From Corylus avellana (lineage: Eukaryota; Streptophyta; Magnoliopsida; Fagales; Betulaceae), in the NCBI RefSeq assembly GCF_901000735.1, contig NC_081543.1, forward strand, positions 20,405,515-20,469,514: DNA of 64,000 nt, written 5' to 3'. A program made the position numbers and the translations under genes. Numbering within the stretch: the stretch's first letter is position 1; the number at the start of each line of letters is the position of its first letter. The notes below the pieces were generated by a model. That model was not told where the DNA came from and searched no databases. It worked only from the letters and a program-made list of their open reading frames with translations. Below, one piece after another: positions 1 to 11,451 of this stretch.

Positions 1-2299
1 ATAGTCGTAAATTCGAGAAGAGCATTAATGCTACTTTTGTGGCACTTATCCCAAAGAAAGCTGGGGCGGTGGACATAAAGGATTTTCGACCTATTAGCCT
101 GGTAAGCGGAGTGTATAAAATAATCTCAAAGGTGTTGGTTAGTCGGATGAACTCCGTAATGGGGAAGCTTGTATCACAAACCCAAAATGCTTTTATACCA
201 GGCAGGCAAATTTTAGATTCTGTTTTAATGGCGAACGAATGTGTGGATAGTCGGATTCGATCGGGGGAGCCGGGTCTTATTTGCAAATTGGATTTGGAGA
301 AGGCTTATGATCATGTCAACTGGGATTTTCTATTATACATGTTGGAGAGATGTGGGTTCGGGGAAAGGTGGAGAGCATGGATTCACCATTGTGTCTCTAC
401 TGTACGATTTTCAGTGCTCATTAATGGAACACCGGCAGATTTTTTTGGTAGTTCTCGGGGAGTGAGACAAGGAGATCCTTTGTCCCCTCTTTTATTTGTG
501 TTGGTGATGGAGGCTTTTAGTAGGATGATGAAGGCAATGGTGGAGAGAGAGCTTATGGCTGGTTTCTCGGTGGGTTCGCGGTTTGATGAGGTAATGGAAG
601 TGTCGCATTTACTTTTTGCTGATGATACTATTATCCTTTGTGAGCCAAAGGTGGAACAACTTTGGAATTTGCGCTGTTTGTTGTTGTGCTTTGATGCGGT
701 TGCGGGGTTGAAAATAAATTTAGCAAAGTCTGTGATTGCTCCTATAGGGATGGTGGAAGATGTAGAAGGATTGGCAAGTATACTTGGATGTGGTGTGGAT
801 TCAATACCATTTATATATTTGGGGCTGCCTTTGGGGGCTCATAATAAGGACCCCTCTATATGGAATAAGGTCATAGAGAAGTTGGAGATGAAATTGGCGG
901 GGTGGAAGCGAATGTATCTATCCAAGGGGGGGAGATTAACGTTGATCAAGAGTACGCTATCTAGTATACCCACATACTATTTATCGTTGTTTCAAATTCC
1001 AGTGAGTGTGGCGAAACGGATCGAAAAAATACAAAGAGACTTTCTATGGGGAGGTGTCGGAGATGAGTTCAAATTCCATTTGGTCCGTTGGTCCAACATT
1101 TGCATGCCTATGGAGGCGGGGGGATTAGGGGTAAAGAATTTGATACAATTCAATCAAGCTTTATTGGGTAAATGGCTGTAGAGATTTGCACATGAAAGAG
1201 ATACATGGTGGAGGAAATTAGTGGAGACAAAATATGAGGTGATGAGGCGTGATTGGTGTACCAAGGAGGTAGGAGGGTCACATGGGGTGGGATTGTGGAA
1301 AAGTATCCCAAGGGGGTGGGATGAGTTTAAGCAACATGTACGATTCGAGGTGGGAACCGGGTCTCGTGTGTTGTTTTGGCAGGATGTGTGGTGTGGGGAG
1401 GCACCTCTGCAGAATTTGTTTCCCGCCTTGTTCAATATTGCATGTGGTAAGGAGGTATGGGTAGAGGAGAATATGGAGAGGGTAAATGGAGCTATATATT
1501 GGAATGTAAGATTTACTCGACCTGTTCATGATTGGGAATTGGAGGAGGTTTCAAGTTTCTTCGAATTGCTGTATTCACAACAGGTAAGGCAAGGTGGGGT
1601 AGATAAAATTTGTTGGTTTCCCTCAAAGAGGAAAATTTTTGAGGTGAAGTCTTTCTACAAGGTGAAGTTAAATCCAGCCCCGGTGGATGGTCCGTGGAAG
1701 CTTATTTGGAAGAGTAAAGCTCCTCCGAGGGTGGCTTTTTTCGTTTGGACGGCGGTTGTGGGGAAAATTTTAACATTGGACAACCTACGAAAAAAGAACA
1801 TCATTGTGACAGAATGGTGTTGTATGTGCAAGAAGAGTGGCGAATCTATTGATCACCTTTTAGTGCATTGTGAAGTTGCTGTAGAGGTATGGAATATGAT
1901 ACTCCAGCTATTTGGTATAACGTGGGTGATGCCGAGGGGTTTGAAGGAATGTTTGGGAAGTTGGAGAGGGCAAAGGGGAAAGCGATCAGCCGTGCACATT
2001 TGGAGGATGGCTCCTTTGTGTGTAATGTGGTCCTTATGGAGAGAAAGGAATGCGCGGAGCTTTGAGGATCATGAAATGGGCAATACAGAATTGAAGCAAA
2101 GGGTCCTACAAATTCTCTTCTCTTGGAGGATATTGGGGTCTTCTTCGCAAGCTTCAACGCTTACGGAATTTATAGATTTATGTGCGTCCTTTTCAGTTTA
2201 AAGCTCGTGTAGTGGGCTCTTTTGTATACTTCCTGTGTACATGGGTTGCGCCCCTTGCGCTTTTTATACAATGACTTTTACTTATCAAAAAAAAAAAAA
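1..2299 (+). mobile_element. LINE-A: L1-type non-LTR retrotransposon, 3' part
   Basis: The element enters from the left window edge. It contains the end of ORF2 (reverse transcriptase and zf-RVT domain), an 85-base 3' UTR and a 13-base poly(A) at 2287-2299. The 3' UTR has the tail seen in every LINE of this window: a TGTGTAC block, a GCGCC block, then TATCA before the A-run. Because the 5' end is outside the window, the target-site duplication cannot be checked. It lies on the strand opposite to the sulfurase gene, downstream of exon 4, so it probably sits in intron 4 or interrupts the gene. Confidence 0.93.
3..2201 (+). pseudogene. LINE-A ORF2 C-terminal part: reverse transcriptase plus zf-RVT, one in-frame stop
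   Basis: This is the reverse transcriptase of an L1-type LINE, which copies element RNA at a nicked chromosomal target. The frame is already open at base 3, so the true start lies to the left. Visible RT motifs are KDFRPISLV near base 79, [13 protein letters not shown] near 460 and the catalytic FADD at 614-625. After the RT comes the conserved C-terminal domain, with WKLIWKSKAPPRVAFFVW and the cysteine/histidine cluster WCCMC...HLLVHC (about 1690-1905). The frame is broken only by TAG at 1179-1181, where relatives have Trp (TGG to TAG); after it the same frame runs to 2201. The endonuclease half is not in the window. An otherwise open frame suggests a fairly young insertion. Confidence 0.92.
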
Positions 2300-2714
2300 G
2301 ACTCTGTAGTTTTGAAACTGTCTTCGTATCTTCCTACCAACAGGGGGCAACTCACATAGATATGAACAGCTAATCAAAATCAGAGGCAACACCTAATTGC
2401 TGGAGGCCCAGAGTAGTAACAATGTTCCAATTTAGTAATATTGATCAAGCTTATCAAACAAGAAAATGCACAGATACTAATTACTAAGATCAACGAGGTG
2501 TCACTACTGTTATGATTTTAGTAAGAGAGAGCCCACATCAATGAGATGGCCAGCATTAACATGGAAGATATGAGCAGATTTAGGAAGATTCAACAATGAA
2601 TTAATTAACTAAGAGTTGAAGTAAAAATACATAGAAAATACTCAAAAGCATGAAAGAAAATGTGCCTAACCCTATCCAACTATATGGTGAACAAGGCAAG
2701 CTACTATAGGATAC
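2300..2714 (-). other. Putative intron 4 sequence of the sulfurase gene
   Basis: AT-rich sequence between the LINE-A poly(A) tail and exon 4 of the sulfurase gene. On the minus strand it begins with a GTATCC donor, the same donor hexamer used after exon 2. I see no coding exon, RNA gene or repeat here. The next sulfurase exon is expected further left, outside the window. Confidence 0.55.
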
Positions 2715-2875
2715 TCTCTGATCCCGAGTACACTATTGTGATTCTCCATCGTGTACATAAAACTGCTCTGGTGGCTCCATGGAAAGGCCTCCCCAACCAG
2801 CTTTAATGCTGCAGTTGCCCCAGAAGTGAATATGCACTTGTAGTCCTTTGGGGAAGCATTAAAATAATCAAGGAC
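2715..2875 (-). CDS. ABA3: Molybdenum cofactor sulfurase, exon 4 (partial gene)
   Basis: This exon encodes the start of the large PLP-binding aminotransferase class V (NifS-like) domain of molybdenum cofactor sulfurase. The enzyme takes sulfur from L-cysteine to sulfurate the Mo cofactor of aldehyde oxidase and xanthine dehydrogenase in the cytosol. In plants the aldehyde oxidase step makes abscisic acid. Family-diagnostic strings are VLDYFNASP, IFTSGATAALKLVGE and YTMENHNSVLGIR. The acceptor reads ATACAG before GTCCTT, and exon 3 ends in CAACAG, so the join gives RQQ-VLDYF in phase 0. The exon is 161 bases and ends two bases into a Glu codon at a GTATCC donor. The PLP lysine lies in a later exon that is not in the window. 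There is no stop or frameshift. Confidence 0.9.
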
Positions 2876-2996
2876 CTGTATGAACTCACAACAGGCCATT
2901 CAAGAACTCATGAAACATGGAAATAAATAGTCATGAGCACTATCTAGGAAAATTGAAACATGACTTCTATATACAAATTATCCATCAATTTCTTCA

Positions 2997-3509
2997 GTTA
3001 ACTCTAAGAAAGAGAGGAGTCATAGTGGTGAAATGGTGTTGCATGTGTAGGAGGAGCAGAGAATCTATTAATCATCTTTTACTCCATTGCGAAGTGGCAA
3101 GAGCATCATGGAGTGCGATTTGTACCCTATTCGGAGTCCATTAGGTTATGCCTACAAGGGTGGTATAGGTGTTAGATTGTTAGCAAGGTCAAGTGGGTAG
3201 ATGCTCAATTCTAGATGTGTGGAGGATAGCCGTGTTGTGCTTAATGTCGAGTATATGAGAAAGTAGAATGCTAGATGTTTTGAAGAATGTAAGAAGACAA
3301 GGGGAGAGCTCAAGAATATCCTAGTCAAATCACATTTTAGTTGGATTGTGGCGTATAATATCTCTCAATTTTCTAAGTTTTCTAAATTTGTGGATTCTTG
3401 TTCTTCGTTTAGCATTTAAGGGGGACTTTCTTTGTATACATCATGTGTATTAGGGTCGCGTCCCTCTGTGCTCACCAATGAAATGAATTATTCATCAAAA
3501 AAAAAAAAA
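2997..3509 (+). mobile_element. LINE-B: 5'-truncated LINE fragment with poly(A)
   Basis: The fragment starts inside the zf-RVT domain of ORF2 (LRKRGVIVVKWCCMC...HLLLHCEVA), carries several stops, continues through the standard LINE 3' UTR and ends in 13 A at 3497-3509. The sequences just before 2997 and just after 3509 resemble each other over about 45-55 bases, with many mismatches. This could be an unusually long, old target-site duplication. It is a relative of LINE-A but more decayed. Confidence 0.85.
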
Positions 3510-3605
3510 TTCTTTACATAACTCTGAAAATGAATCTTATACACAAACTATCCATTAATGTCTACGGCTAACTTTGACAATGAACTTTATGAAATATTTT
3601 AAGAA

Positions 3606-4093
3606 GGGAAAAATTCACTTTACCCCCCTGAAGTTTCAAGGGTTTTTCAATTCAAATCCCAAGGCTTAAAAATTAGCAATGTAACTCCCTAATGTTTCAA
3701 AAATTTACAACTCAAACCCTCCGTTACTAATTTCCGTCTAATTGGATGGAAATCATCCCACATGCGTCTTACATGGGATTTTGATGCCTTCTATTCCAAT
3801 TTTGCCCTCATTAAAACCTATAGAATTATGTAATTACTCTCATTAAAATCTATGAAATTGAGAATAATTACGCAATTTTATAGGTTTTAATGAAGGCAAA
3901 ATTGGAATAGAGGGCATCAAAATCCCACGTGAGACGCACATAGGATGATTTCCATCCAATTAGACGAAAATTAGTAACGGAGGGTCTGAGTTGAAAATTT
4001 TTGAAACATTAGGGAGTACATTGCCAATTTTTAAACATTGGGATTCGAATTGAAAAATCCCTGAAACTTCAGGGAGTAAAGTGAATTTAACCC
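3606..4093. mobile_element. Foldback MITE, Mutator-like (9-bp TSD)
   Basis: This is a near-complete palindrome of 488 bases. The left arm starts GGGAAAAATTCACTTTAC, and the reverse complement of the right arm starts GGGTTAAATTCACTTTAC. The two arms pair almost to the centre near 3840. The flanks carry an exact 9-base direct repeat TTTTAAGAA at 3597-3605 and 4094-4102. Long inverted repeats plus a 9-bp duplication are the mark of Mutator-like elements. It encodes nothing, so it would depend on an autonomous element elsewhere. It sits in intron 3 of the sulfurase gene. Confidence 0.9.
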
Positions 4094-4179
4094 TTTTAAG
4101 AAATTTTATGATAAAGCTGGATTCTGAGACAAAACATCATGACCAGACACAATAGGCTGCTAAAGATAATATATAGTAC

Positions 4180-4238
4180 CTGTTGGCGAGCCTCCTTCAT
4201 GATGCCACAAGTAGTGGAGCTGTAGTCACTTTGGCTAT
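4180..4238 (-). CDS. ABA3: Molybdenum cofactor sulfurase, exon 3
   Basis: A 59-base exon encoding SQSD...IMKEARQQ, the segment between the Gly-Asn-Pro-His turn and the first helix of the PLP domain. The acceptor is AAATTAG and the exon begins with AT. Joined to the final C of exon 2, this rebuilds a CAT histidine codon and so the family's NPHSQSD motif. Nineteen codons follow, and the exon ends in phase 0 at CAG/GTACTA. This phase match across a roughly 25-kb intron is the strongest evidence that the dispersed exons belong to one gene. Confidence 0.88.
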
Positions 4239-4755
4239 CTAATTTTAGATTAAGGAATCCCACTTGACGAAATACAAGCATCAACACCCAAACATACAAA
4301 TATGGTCAGAAAAAAATAAAAAGTAACAAAAAAGTAACCATGGGAAACAAATGCATCTATTGCTTACCAAAACTAATTACCTCACTAGTGATTGATTTCA
4401 AATAATGGAAGCCAATAAAAACCATATTCTAACTTCTACTTGGTCATGATTATATTTTGCTAGTTTTTTCCTTTTTTCGGTAGTTTAAGTAAATATAGGG
4501 CACTATTGTGTGAGTTGCACAATTTGTGTATTCAACTCTATCCCATCAACTTGGTTCAATTCTATCTAGAGCCATGCTACTCGTGTAACATGTGGCAATC
4601 ACATCTCTCCTAACCGCATACATGTCTTCTTTCTTTTTATCATTTTCTTTATTCTTTTCCTCATGGCATTCCTTTTTTTTTTTTTATAAGTAATAATGCA
4701 TTAAAGATTGCAGAGAGGCGCAACCCAAGTACACAGGGAGTATACAAGAGAGCGG

Positions 4756-7700
4756 CTAAGTGGGGGAGAAAGAAGAAGAGAACATAAAGAGAAAATTAGG
4801 AAAATTAATCACTAAAGGAGCAAGCCAGTCTGCAGTCCATGTGAAGAGCGTGTACAAAAAGAAATGAACAAGGTCCTCAAGGTTCCTCGACAAATCCTCG
4901 AAGCATGTCGCATTCCTTTCCTTCCAAAGGCACCATAAAAGACACAGGGGAACCATCTTCCAAACCACGACACTACGAGTTCTACCGCCCAACCACCAAC
5001 TAGCAAACATCTCCTTAACACTTCTAGGCATAACCCAACATAAATTGAAGTGGGAGAAAATAACATCCCACAACTTGCGCGCAACCCCACAATGAAGAAA
5101 GAGATGATCCACAAACTCCCCATCCGATTCACAACAATACCTCTTTTCCGAACATTATCCAGAGTGAGTGATTTCCCAAGGGCGGCCGACCACACAAAAA
5201 ACGCCACTCTCGAAGGAGCCTTGGTGCGCCAAATACTTTTACAAGGGAAGTGATTGGAATCTTTGGAGACAAGCATCCTATAAAAAGAGCGAACCTCAAA
5301 CTTCCCTTTTCTCGAAGGGATCCACCACATCTAGTCCTCCCCTACCCCACGAATAGATAATGAATACAAGAACGAGAAGAAAGAGGCTAAAACCATCTCT
5401 CCCAATCATGAATTCTGCGAGTAAAAGTAACATTCTAGTGAACCATCCCATTTATGCACTCCCGAATATCCGCAATGGAAGCATCCTTATTGCTAGCAAT
5501 GTTAAAAAGGCATGGAAAAGCATCCTTGAGGGGCATCTCGCCACACCATAAATCCTCCCAAAATTTGACTTTCCCACCCGAACCAAGATCCAATCTGAAA
5601 TGGAACTGAAACGACCTCCAACCCCTACAAATGTGTTTCCATAACCCCACCCCATGCGATCCACGAGGGACTTTAGAACGCCAACCACCCCAATGCACCC
5701 CATACTTTGCCACCAAAATATTTCTCCACCAAGCTTCTTCCTCGCAACAGAGCTTGATTAAAAAGACGCAAGCTCCAAATCCCTAGACCACCCTCAGCAA
5801 TCGGAGAACAAACCTCATTCCAACTGACCAAATGGAACTTAGGCTCTTCCTTGAACCCCCCCCCCCCCATAAGAAGTCCCTTTGAATCTTCTCAATGAGA
5901 TTCGCCACGGAAACAGGAATGGGGAAGAGGGACAAAAAATAAGTGGAAAGATTGGATAAGGTACTTTTTATGAGCGTGAGCCTCGCTCCCGTGGACAAAT
6001 ATGAGCGCTTCCAAGGGGCCAACCTTCTAGCAATTTTCTCCAACATATCATCCCAAATAGCCAACAGCTTGAACGAAGCCCCTAGCGGAAGACCCAGATA
6101 CTTCAAAGGCAGAGAGCTAGTGCCACAACCCAGAATACCAGCCAACTCACCCGACTCCACCGAACCACCGACTGGGACCAAAACAGATTTAGCTCGATTT
6201 ACTTTTAAACCTGAGACTGCCTCGAAGCTAATAATGAGGGCTTTAATAAATGTAACTTGATCAGGAGTAGCCCCACAAAAAACTAGAGTATCATCAGCAA
6301 AAGGAAGATGAGAAACAGTTACCCGCTCAGGCTCTCTAGCACCCACATAGAAGCCGTTAAAGAAACCCCTACTAATAGAAGCATCAATCATCCTGCTGAA
6401 CGCCTCCATGACCATAATGAACAAGAAAGGCGAAAGGGGGTCACCTTGTCTCACCCCCCGCGAACTCTCAAAGAAACTGGAAGGAGAGCCTTTGATCAAC
6501 ACCGAGAACCGCACCGACGAGATTCAATGTTCTATCCATGAGCACCATTTCTCACCAAAACCGCACCTTAATAAGTAGAGCAAAAACTTCCAGTTCATGT
6601 GATCATTAGCCTTCTCCATATCCAACTTGCACAAGAGGCCGGGGTCCCCAGATCTGAAACGGCTGTCCAGACACTCATTGGCAATAAGCACCGAATCCAA
6701 AATATGTCTACCTTTAACGAAGGCGTTCTGCGGATTGGAGATGACCCGATTGATGACTCCCCTCATTCTATTGGCTAAAACCTTCGCAATAACCTTATGA
6801 GTCCCCCCCACAAGGCTAATGGGGCGGAAATCCTTCAGATCGGAAGCCCCATGTGTCTTCGGAGTAAGGGCAATAAACGTAGCATTGAGGCTTTTTTCGA
6901 ATTTACCTCGATCATAGAACTCCGCAAAAACAGCCATGATGTCCTTTTTGATCACCTCTCAACAATCCTGGAAGAAAGCCATAGAGAAGGCATCCGGACC
7001 TGGAGCCTTGTCCCTATCCATTTTTTTAATCACCTCCCACACCTCCCTTTCCTCGAAAGGGGCTTCTAGATTAGAAGACTCATTCACCTCCAACATGTTG
7101 AAATGAAGATTATCCAACCTCGGTCTCCAACCAAGAGTCTCCGTGAAGAGCGTCTCATAAAAGCGAGTGACATGATTACTAATAGCCTCTTGATCAGAAG
7201 TTGTAGTGCCATTAATGTTCAAAGACTCAATATAATTCTGTCTTCGGTTGGCATTAGCGATCCGATGGAAGAATTTTGTACACTTGTCGCCCTCTTTCAA
7301 CCAACGGATCCTAGATTTTTGCCTCCAACTGATTTCTTCTTGAAGGAGGGAAAGCTCTAACTCGCTTGTGAGCACCCTTTTCCTCTCAACCTCTTCTGTG
7401 GTTAGACCTCTCTCTTCCTCCACCCTATCCAGAGCTTTAAGATCTTCCATATGAGTCTTAATATAAACCCCCACATTGCCAAAATCTTGGTCATTCCATC
7501 TTCTAATATCCCACTTTAAAGCTTGCATCTTCTTAGAAATAATGAAACTCGGAGTACCCTGAAAATGATACGAGTCCCACCAACTGCGCACTTTATCCAC
7601 AAAACCCTCCACTTTGAGCCACATATTCTCAAATTTGAAAGGCCTTTTGCCTCCCGAATAAGAATTGCAGTCCAAAAAAATAGGAGCATGATCGGAACAA

Positions 7701-8005
7701 ACCCGAAGCAACCTCTTTTGATGCAAATCCGGATGGCGGGCTTCCCAATCCGGGGAGACAAGAAAACGGTCAAGCCTAGACCAAGAAATGTTATTTGACC
7801 ATGTAGAGATCCTCCCCACTAAAGGAAGGTCCATGAGACCCTGCTCCGAGATGAACTCACCAAAGTCCCTCATTGCCGACCGTGAGTGTGCTCCCCTCGA
7901 CCTTTCACTAGGATAGAGAGTAACATTAAAGTCCCCACCTATACACCACGGCACATCCCAACAGCTCATGACCCCTGCCAACTCCTCCCAAAGAAAACGC
8001 CTAAA
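4756..8005 (-). pseudogene. LINE-C ORF2, copy 1 (endonuclease, RT, zf-RVT), broken
   Basis: Read right to left, the endonuclease-like part shows GGDFNVTLYPSER, SRLDRFLVSPDWEAR and the SDHAPIFLDC motif (about 7990-7650). A linker with WLKEGDKCTKFFHRIANANR follows. The RT has [14 protein letters not shown] (about 6830), [13 protein letters not shown] (about 6440) and FADDTLVFCG (about 6290). The zf-RVT domain (about 5330-5050) has VAFFVWSAALGKSLTLDNVRKRG and HLFLHC. The frame is lost several times, including at a C-run near 5860, at 6514-6540 and near 6955, so no active protein is possible. The copy stops at an N gap exactly where the sister copy meets the copia insertion. It joins directly to the LINE's real 3' end at 4676. 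Confidence 0.88.
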
Positions 8006-8105
8006 NNNNNNNNNNNNNNNNNNNNNNNNNNNNNNNNNNNNNNNNNNNNNNNNNNNNNNNNNNNNNNNNNNNNNNNNNNNNNNNNNNNNNNNNNNNNNNN
8101 NNNNN
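8006..8105. other. Assembly gap (100 N)
   Basis: Exactly 100 N. A minus-strand LINE lies to the left and a plus-strand LINE to the right, so the true neighbour is unknown. Confidence 0.99.
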
Positions 8106-9698
8106 GTTACCCAAGTATGCGACAAAAGAGGATGCTTCGTGTGTGTTCGGATCACGCTTCTATTATTCTTGATTGTAATTGTTTCTTGGGAGGCAAGAGA
8201 CCCTTCAAGTTCGAGAATATGTGGCTTAAAGCGGAGGGTTTTGTGGACAAAGTTAAGAGCTGGTGAGAGTCTTACCATTTCCAGGGCATTAAGAGATGGA
8301 ATGTCCAGGAATTTGGAGATGTGGGAGGGTGCATTAAAGCCCGCATGGATGATATAAAGGATCTTGATAGGGTGGAAGAGGAGAGAGGGTTATCCGTAGA
8401 AAAAATGGAGAGAAAGAGGTTGCTAGCTAGAGAGTTGGAGACTTACCTTTTACATGAGGAAATTAGTTGGAGGCAGAAGTCTAAATCCGTTGGTTGAAGG
8501 AGGGAGATAAATGCACGAAATTTTTCCATCAGATTGCTAATGCAAATAGAAGACAAAATTCTACTGAGTCTCTGATTGTGGGTGGTTCTACAACTTTAGA
8601 TCAAGAGGTCATTAGCAACCATGTTACCAATTTTTATGAGTCTTTTTTTACAGAGAGCCTCAACTGGAGACCGAGGTTGGATGATCTTGATTTTAATATG
8701 TTGTCGATTGGTGAGGCTTCTAGGCTGGAAGATCCTTTTGAGGAAAGGGAGGTCTGGGAGGTGGTGAAAGGTATGGATAGGGACAAGGCTCCAAGCCCGG
8801 ATGGCTTTTCTATGGCCTTTTTCCAGGATTGCTAGGATGTGATTAAGGAGGACATTATGGCGGTTTTTGCGGAGTTCCATGAGCGAGGCTATTTTGAGAA
8901 AAGCCTTAATGCCACGTTTATCTCTCTTATTCCGAAAACACATGGAGCTTCCGATCTTAAGGATTTTCGTCCGATTAGCCTTGTGGGAGGGACTTATAAG
9001 ATTGTTGCTAAGGTATTAGCCAACAGAATGAAGAGAGTGATGGATAGGGTCATTTCGAAACCTCATAACGCTTTTGTTAAGGGCAGGCAAATCCTGGATT
9101 CAGTTCTCATCGCCAATGAATGTTTGGATAGTCGTTTAAGATCAGGGGAACTTAGCTTGTTGTGCAAGCTGGATATGGAAAAGGCGTATGATCATATAAA
9201 TTGGAAGTTTCTTCTTTACTTACTGAGAAGGTGCGGTTTTGGAGAGAAATGGTGTTCATGGATTGAACATTGCATCTCGTCTGTGCGTTTCTCGGTACTG
9301 ATCAATGGATCCTCTTTCGGTTTCTTTGATAGTTTGCGAGGAGTGAGGCAAAGAGATCCTATTTCTCCCTTCTTGTTTGTTATAGCTATGGAGGCGTTCA
9401 GTAGGTTGATCAATGACTTAATTAACAGGGGACTCATCTTTGGTTTCTCGGTGGGAAGTAGGGAGCCGGATCGGGTTATCGTCTCTCACCTTCTTTTCGC
9501 TGATGACACTTTGGTTTTATGTGGGGCAGATCTGCATCAAATAAGAAATATTGGCGCTTTGCTTGTTTGCTTCGAAGCCGCTTCTGGGTTAAAGGTGAAT
9601 CTGGCTAAATCTGTTTTAGCTCCTGTTGGTAGTATGGATAATGTGAGCTTTCTGGCGGGCATCCTGGGTTGCGGTTCAGCTTCTACGCCTTTGAAGTA
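8106..9698 (+). pseudogene. LINE-D: plus-strand LINE ORF2 fragment between two gaps
   Basis: This is the end of the endonuclease domain ([15 protein letters not shown] near 8130) and most of the RT of a relative of LINE-C on the opposite strand. RT motifs are [14 protein letters not shown] near 8960, GVRQRDPISPFLF near 9340 and FADDTLVLCG at about 9500. Faults include a TGA after VDKVKSW (about 8263), a short deletion in the linker, a frameshift near 8490 and TAG at about 8833-8835. In GVRQRDP the usual Gly of the GDP motif is Arg. Both ends are cut by N gaps, so the placement here is uncertain. Confidence 0.85.
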
Positions 9699-9798
9699 NN
9701 NNNNNNNNNNNNNNNNNNNNNNNNNNNNNNNNNNNNNNNNNNNNNNNNNNNNNNNNNNNNNNNNNNNNNNNNNNNNNNNNNNNNNNNNNNNNNNNNNN
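9699..9798. other. Assembly gap (100 N)
   Basis: Exactly 100 N. LINE sequence lies to the left and Ty3/gypsy pol to the right. The missing gypsy integrase and second LTR would be expected here. Confidence 0.99.
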
Positions 9799-9921
9799 GG
9801 AAATTGGTTGCCCTGCCTTGCAACGCTTCCAGGTTTTACCAAAATCTTCATCTTCCTCATATAACTCCTTTAGGCACTCGAATCCAGTCACTTCAGCTTT
9901 CATGGTGATCAGTAGGGTAGC

Positions 9922-11451
9922 TCAGCGGCTCAAAGCATCAGCTACACGATTCAGTTTTCCCGACTTATGCTTGAGAGAAAAAGTGAACCGTTGGATGTAA
10001 GAAACCCACCAAGCATGCATCTGATTCAGATTCTTTTGACTATTGATGAACTTTAATGCTTGATGGTCAGTATAGAGGACAAACTCTCGTTGGATCAGGT
10101 AGTGCTCCCACACCTTGAGGGCTCTCAAGACAGCATAAAGCTCCAACTCATATGTTGACCACTTCTGTCTTGCTTCTCCGAGCTTCTCACTAAAAAATTC
10201 TACGGGCTTCCCTTCTTGAGATAACACAGCTCCTATCCCGACGATTGATGCATCACATTCAACTTCAAACAGCTTGTCAAAGTCAGGTAAGGCAAGTACA
10301 GGTGCTGTGTATAGCTTTTCTTTGATGATTGTGAAACTTTGCTCGGCTTCTTCACCCCAATTGAATTTTCCTTTCTTCATACACTCGGTGATCGGTGCTA
10401 CAATACTGCTGAAATTCCGAACGAACCTTCTATAGAAAGTTGCTAACCCATGGAAACTTCTTACTTCTCCCACTGACTTGGGCGTGGGCCATTCTCAGAT
10501 TGCTCTCACCTTCTCTTCATCCACTCGGATTCCATTGGCACCGACTACAAATCCGAGGAAGAGTAACTGATCCATCATGAAACTACACTTCTTTAAGTTG
10601 ATAAACAACTTATTTTCACGGAGGACCTCCAACACTTTCCTCACGTGATCCATGTGATCCACCGGGTTGCGACTATAGATAAGAATATCATCGAAATAGA
10701 CAACGACAAATTTTCCGATAAAAGGTTTCAGTACCTGATTCATGAGTCGCATGAAAGTGCTTGGTGCATTCGAAAGGCCGAAAGGCATCACCATCCACTC
10801 ATAAAGCCCCTCTTTAGTCTTGAACGCAGTTTTCCATTCATCTCCCGGTCGTATACGGATTTGGTGATATCCACTCCTCAAGTCAATCTTCGAAAAAATC
10901 TTAGCCCCAGATAGCATATCAAACATGTCACCTATTCGGGGAATTGGAAACCGATACTTGACCGTGATCTTGTTTATTGCCCGGCTATCCACGCACATTC
11001 GCCAACTCCCATCTTTCTTCGGTACAAGTAGGGCCGGTACTGCGCATGGACTCATACTCTCTCGCAAGTGTCCCTTCCTAATTAACCCCTCTACCTGCTC
11101 TTGCAAAATAGCATTCTCCTTTGGGTTCATTCGATAATGTGGCAAGTTCGGGAGACTTGCTCCCGGCACTAAGTCAATATAGTGCTGGATATCTCTCATG
11201 GGCGGCAGTCCTTCGGGCATCTCTTTAGGCATGATGTCTTGGAATTCTTCTAACATCGGTCGCATTATCTCGGGAACTTCTTGTGAGACGGAGCCCGGGG
11301 TTCCCTTGGTCACCAATGCTATGATGTCTCGGGCCTCCTTAACTTCTTCTATAAATTCTGATCCAGTGGATAGGAGGACCGGCTTTCCCTTGGAATGAGT
11401 AGAATTTTGACTTCCTGTAAGGGTCGAAATGTTATCTTCCGACCATCCCAA
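9922..11451 (-). pseudogene. Gypsy pol: reverse transcriptase and RNase H
   Basis: RT motifs on the minus strand are [22 protein letters not shown] (about 10990), [29 protein letters not shown] and the catalytic YFDDILIYS (about 10700). RNase H follows, with [18 protein letters not shown] (about 10260), [12 protein letters not shown] and VLYTDHQAL. The frame is constant, but TGA at 10492-10494 interrupts it between RT and RNase H, and another TGA at 9922-9924 follows ADALSR. Both look like CGA (Arg) to TGA changes, as expected when methylated CpG decays. The frame differs from gag-pro, so a frameshift lies near 11400. Confidence 0.9.

Larger units (their letters stand above)
2876..4179 (-). 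other. Intron 3 of the sulfurase gene (1.3 kb)
   Basis: The minus-strand donor is CAG/GTACTA at 4180/4179 and the acceptor is ATACAG at 2876. The intron contains a 5'-truncated LINE fragment (about 2997-3509) and a foldback MITE (3606-4093). The rest is AT-rich and shows no other feature. Confidence 0.8.

Noticed and set aside
7886..8266. ORFs reading through the N gap at 8006-8105
   Set aside because: They join a minus-strand LINE to a plus-strand LINE through undefined bases, so the reading frame has no meaning.
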